Source: Bacteroidales bacterium
Lineage (GTDB): Bacteria > Bacteroidota > Bacteroidia > Bacteroidales > Prolixibacteraceae
Assembly: GCA_015654795.1 (NCBI GenBank)
Contig: JAATGF010000126.1
Span: forward strand, 1-37,950
Length of the DNA stretch: 37,950 bases
Direction of reading: 5' to 3'
Part shown: positions 34,916 to 37,950 of the stretch, piece after piece
Position numbering within the stretch: the stretch's first letter is position 1
Layout: every line of letters begins with the position of its first letter
Made by a program: the position numbers and the translations under genes
The notes under the pieces: model-generated
The model's database searches: none
The model's input: only the letters and a program-made list of their open reading frames with translations
Told to the model about the DNA's origin: nothing

Positions 34916-35713
34916 AAACTGTTTAAATTTTATTTTTTAATTCGACTAAGCATTAATTTAATCATTGCAAATTGTATCATCGTCTCGCTTGTATCTATTA
35001 GATATTCAAAGTCTTTACTAAGTTTTCGATAACTTTCAAACCAGGCAAACGTTCTTTCAACAACCCATTTTGGGGGTATTACGACAAATTTGCTTGAATG
35101 GTCCGAGCGTAAGACAATTTCAAGTATCCAGCCGAATGTGGTTTTGGTTTTCTCAATGAGTTCACCACGATAACCTCCATCGGCAACGATCTTGACTAAT
35201 CTTCCGAATCTTCCTTTCAACAAGGCAATCACATCAATTGCACCTTTGCTGTCATGCACATTCGCTGCATGAATAACTACTGCAAAGAGCAAACCCATGG
35301 TATCCGTAATGATATGGCATTTTCGCCCTTTGATCATTTTGCCACTGTCAATCCCCCGGTTTTCACCGCCAAGTCTTGTTATTTTAATAGACTGGCTATC
35401 AATGAGAGCCAAACTTGGAGATTCATTTCGCCCTACTTTTTTGCGTATTCTGTCTCGTAACAATTCATGTATTTGTTCGATGACACCGGAGTTCTTCCAT
35501 TTGGGAAAATAGTAATAAACCAGTTCCCATTTGGGAAAACAGCCCGGCAACATGCGCCATTGGCAGTCGGTTTTAAGCAAATAAAAGATGGCATTGAAAA
35601 TATCTCGCAAAGAATGTTTTCTTTTGCGGTTATCGCTTAAAATGCCTTATAATAGCATCCATTGGCTATCGGTAACGTTTGATGAATAATGTTTCATGTG
35701 TTCTTAACAGTTT
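34916..35713 (-). mobile_element. IS5-family insertion sequence
   Basis: Short imperfect terminal inverted repeats flank the transposase: AAACTGTTTAA begins at 34916 on the left, and TTAACAGTTT at 35704-35713 on the right reads AAACTGTTAA in reverse complement. The roughly 0.8 kb size suits small IS5-group elements. The exact ends and the target duplication could not be fixed by eye. It lies between the PUL terminator and the GH20 promoter region. Confidence 0.7.
34930..35697 (-). pseudogene. IS5-family transposase interrupted by an in-frame stop codon
   Basis: The DDE triad is visible: SLALIDSQSIK (first Asp), VKIVADGGYRGE (second Asp), and VVERTFAWFESYRKLSKDFE (Glu, with the YREK-like segment). 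The frame naturally starts at the ATG at 35695-35697 with MKHYSSNVTDSQWMLL, then meets TAA (plus-strand bases 35647-35649) at codon 17. It continues in the same frame with GILSDNRKRKHSLRDIF to the end, 255 codons in all. Only a TTG at 35610 could restart translation, leaving 226 residues and losing the N-terminal DNA-binding segment. One base change would repair it, so the inactivation looks recent. Confidence 0.85.
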
Positions 35714-36064
35714 GAAAATCACTAATATAATGAATTTTATTCATTCAAACAACTGATAGTCAATATTTTATTTGGTTTTTATTTAAATTTAAATAGTCTC
35801 TTAATCTTATATTTTTAATTTTTATTCAGGCGTCTAACCAATTTTAAAAATTTGAATTATTGAATAATAAAATGTTGCATCATTCTCCGGTTTTGAACCA
35901 CTGTAAATAAGGTGAAGGCGAAAGACTATAGATAAAATCTTCTTGTCGGCTTCATTGTAATGCTTCATTTGTTACAATAAGTATTATTTTTGTTTTATAT
36001 CTATTTTTAATGGTATTAAATAGTATTCTGAACTTTCTCAAAACAAATCAATAATAGAATCTAT
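35714..36064. promoter_or_regulatory. GH20 upstream region with -7 box
   Basis: AT-rich and gene-free. TATTTTTG at 35985-35992 matches the TAnnTTTG -7 consensus, 72 bases before the GH20 ATG. A TTTG lies at 35968-35971, but the 13-base gap is shorter than the usual distance to a -33 box. Nothing else stands out. Confidence 0.4.
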
Positions 36065-37950
36065 ATGAATAAGCCAACCAATCTTAAAACAAAGCTATTG
36101 TCGGTCAGTGTAAGTACTTTGTTGGTATTTATGTTGCAAATATATTTAGTACGAGCACAGGATAATGATCCCAATATGGGAATTATCCCGGTACCCGCCT
36201 CTATTAAAAAAGGCACAGATGCATTCGTTTTTGGTAAACTAACAACTATCAGAGCCGATAAACCAGCTGATAAGGCGATTCTTTATTTTAGGGATTTCCT
36301 TTTAAATAATCATTTCAAAAATAGAATATTATCGTATAATCCGAAAACTACTCAAGCTTCAGCGGGTACTTCGGTGATCCTGACAAGCATTGGTTCGGAA
36401 GGAATCCCCGAAGAAGGTTATAAATTAACAGTAACAACGGACAAGATTACAATTATAGGTAAAGGTGCAGGACTATTTTATGGTATCCAGACGCTCATTC
36501 AACTGTTCCCTATTGAAAATCAGGCCAATGTTAAAATAAACGCTGTAACTATTGAAGACTCTCCCCGTTTCGGATATCGAGGAATGATGCTAGACGTGTC
36601 GCGCCACTTTTTCAATATACAGGAAGTTAAAAAGGTGATTGATATGCTTGCTTCATACAAAATTAATAATTTCCATTGGCACTTGGTTGATGGTCAGGGA
36701 TGGAGAATTGAAATCAAGAAATATCCTAAATTAACACAGGTAGGCGGCACAAGGCTGCTTACCAACTTCGGTAGCAACCGCGATTATCTTGATAACGTTC
36801 CGTATACAGGTTTCTACACCCAGGATGATATCAGGGATGTAGTTAAATATGCTGCTGACCGTTATATCAATGTGGTTCCGGAAATTGAAATGCCTGCACA
36901 CTCTGACGCAGCATTAAGAGCATATCCTGAATTAAAATGTTTGGGAGTAGATGGCGGCCCTGGCAGAGGAAATGGTATTTATTGTCCTACAGAAGAAACC
37001 TTTGCATTTCTTGAAGACGTTCTGACTGAAGTAATAGAACTTTTCCCAGGTAAATTCATTCATATCGGTGGTGATGAAGCAGGTAAACAACCGTGGAAAG
37101 ATTCACAATATTGTCAGGACCTTATTAAAAGACTTGGCCTAAAGGATGAAAATGAGCTGCAAAGCTATTTCATTCAGCGTATTGAGAAATTCATTAATTC
37201 AAAAGGTCGCAGCATTGTCGGCTGGGATGAGATATTAGAAGGAGGACTTGCTGCAAATGCAACTGTAATGAGCTGGCAGGGAGAGCAGGGCGGAATTGCT
37301 GCTGCAAAACAACATCATAATGTGATCATGACTCCTCAAACTACTGGTTTGTATTTTGACCACTATCAAAGCAGTTCTCCTCAGGAGCCAGTATCTTTCG
37401 GTAGATATGCTACATTACCTGAAACTTATAGTTATGATCCGGTTTCAAAATCATTAACAGAAGATGAGAAAAAATATGTTATAGGTACTCAGGGGAACCT
37501 TTGGACAGAATATGTACCTACAGTTGCTAAATTACAGTACCAGATCTTTCCACGTCTGTTCGCTCTTTCTGAAATAGCGTGGGGCAAGGTTGAAAACAAA
37601 AGCTACAAAGATTTTTCTGAAGTGCGTCTGCCGAAAGCTATTGCCCGGATAGAAAAAAAAGGATATAACTTCAGAGTTCCACCTGCATTAGAAGCAATTG
37701 ATACGTTTATGATTGGTTCTCAATTCACATTTGAACCTAAAACCTTTATTCCCGGTGCACGAATTTACTATACACTAAATGGACGTAATCCTGTTGATAC
37801 TGATTGGGGATATGCTTCTCCTTTAACTTTCAATATTCCTCTGGGTGAGAAGAGAGAATTGAGAACAACAGTTATCACATCTTCAGGAAGAAGAAGTATT
37901 TCAACACGTGCGGTGATGTACAATAGGGAACCATTAACCGCAGTCAGGTA
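36065..37950 (+). CDS. Secreted GH20 beta-N-acetylhexosaminidase, 3' end outside the window
   Basis: Open for 628 codons from ATG at 36065 to the window edge, with no stop. The signal peptide includes LLSVSVSTLLVFMLQIYLVRA, cut near residue 35. A GH20b-type beta/alpha domain covers about 40-165. The catalytic barrel starts near 170 with SPRFGYRGMMLDVSRHFF and carries NFHWHLVDGQGW, then VPEIEMPAHSDAA, and the catalytic Asp337-Glu338 pair in HIGGDEAGK. GTQGNLWTE and LFALSEIAW close the barrel. A chitobiase-type C-terminal beta domain follows (ARIYYTLNGRNPVDTD). It removes terminal GlcNAc or GalNAc from glycans. It is co-oriented with the PUL but separated by a terminator and an IS, so I treat it as an independent unit. 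Confidence 0.93.
   Translation, partial: MNKPTNLKTKLLSVSVSTLLVFMLQIYLVRAQDNDPNMGIIPVPASIKKGTDAFVFGKLTTIRADKPADKAILYFRDFLLNNHFKNRILSYNPKTTQASAGTSVILTSIGSEGIPEEGYKLTVTTDKITIIGKGAGLFYGIQTLIQLFPIENQANVKINAVTIEDSPRFGYRGMMLDVSRHFFNIQEVKKVIDMLASYKINNFHWHLVDGQGWRIEIKKYPKLTQVGGTRLLTNFGSNRDYLDNVPYTGFYTQDDIRDVVKYAADRYINVVPEIEMPAHSDAALRAYPELKCLGVDGGPGRGNGIYCPTEETFAFLEDVLTEVIELFPGKFIHIGGDEAGKQPWKDSQYCQDLIKRLGLKDENELQSYFIQRIEKFINSKGRSIVGWDEILEGGLAANATVMSWQGEQGGIAAAKQHHNVIMTPQTTGLYFDHYQSSSPQEPVSFGRYATLPETYSYDPVSKSLTEDEKKYVIGTQGNLWTEYVPTVAKLQYQIFPRLFALSEIAWGKVENKSYKDFSEVRLPKAIARIEKKGYNFRVPPALEAIDTFMIGSQFTFEPKTFIPGARIYYTLNGRNPVDTDWGYASPLTFNIPLGEKRELRTTVITSSGRRSISTRAVMYNREPLTAVR

Overview
The window looks like a chromosome segment of a polysaccharide-degrading member of the Bacteroidota. 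The evidence is a SusC/SusD pair, an ECF sigma factor and FecR-type anti-sigma pair, a DUF3823 lipoprotein, many secreted or lipidated glycoside hydrolases, AT-rich intergenic DNA, and several -7 promoter boxes of the TAnnTTTG type. A Bacteroidales or Marinilabiliales-like host would fit, but I cannot place it more closely by eye.

Left part (1-7526). The window opens with the last 33 codons of what is probably a Y1 (IS200/RAYT-like) transposase, followed by a GC-rich palindrome. On the minus strand come an acyl carrier protein and a glutamine-dependent asparagine synthetase, an orphan pair of the kind seen in surface-polysaccharide or lipid-conjugate loci. Next is a gene-poor stretch with a decayed transposase and a run of short degenerate tandem repeats (10-, 11- and 12/16-bp units). 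A secreted GH78 alpha-L-rhamnosidase (minus) is divergent from an AraC-type regulator (plus). A 10-bp inverted repeat lies in the shared control region.

Middle part (7527-12436). A GntP-family gluconate/sugar-acid permease is convergent with a large minus-strand protein that joins a RelE/ParE-like N-terminus to a UvrD-type superfamily 1 helicase core and an ankyrin-like C-terminus. The 0.5 kb beside it holds a palindrome, a stem-loop and a C8 tract.

Right part (12437-34906), the main system. This is a polysaccharide utilization locus: ECF sigma, FecR anti-sigma, SusC transporter with an N-terminal STN signalling domain, SusD, DUF3823 lipoprotein, then a double beta-helix (GH55-like) protein fused to an SMP-30/NHL-like propeller, a clan GH-A lipoprotein hydrolase, GH30, GH16, a DUF5107-TPR protein, and a second GH55-like/propeller paralogue. 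A perfect 13-bp stem terminator closes it. GH16 (laminarinase type), GH30 (beta-1,6-glucanase/glucocerebrosidase type) and GH55-like folds together point to a branched beta-1,3/1,6-glucan such as laminarin or a fungal or algal glucan. The STN domain, FecR and sigma would let substrate binding at SusC switch on the locus. Internal terminator-like hairpins after DUF3823 and after the first GH55-like gene suggest that expression of the enzymes is tuned separately from SusCD.

End (34907-37950). An IS5-family element, whose transposase is interrupted by an in-frame stop, separates the locus from a secreted GH20 beta-N-acetylhexosaminidase that runs off the window.

The most interesting items are the paired GH55-like/propeller fusions, the DUF5107-TPR protein and the unassigned GH-A enzyme inside a probable beta-glucan locus, and, separately, the RelE-helicase-ankyrin fusion.
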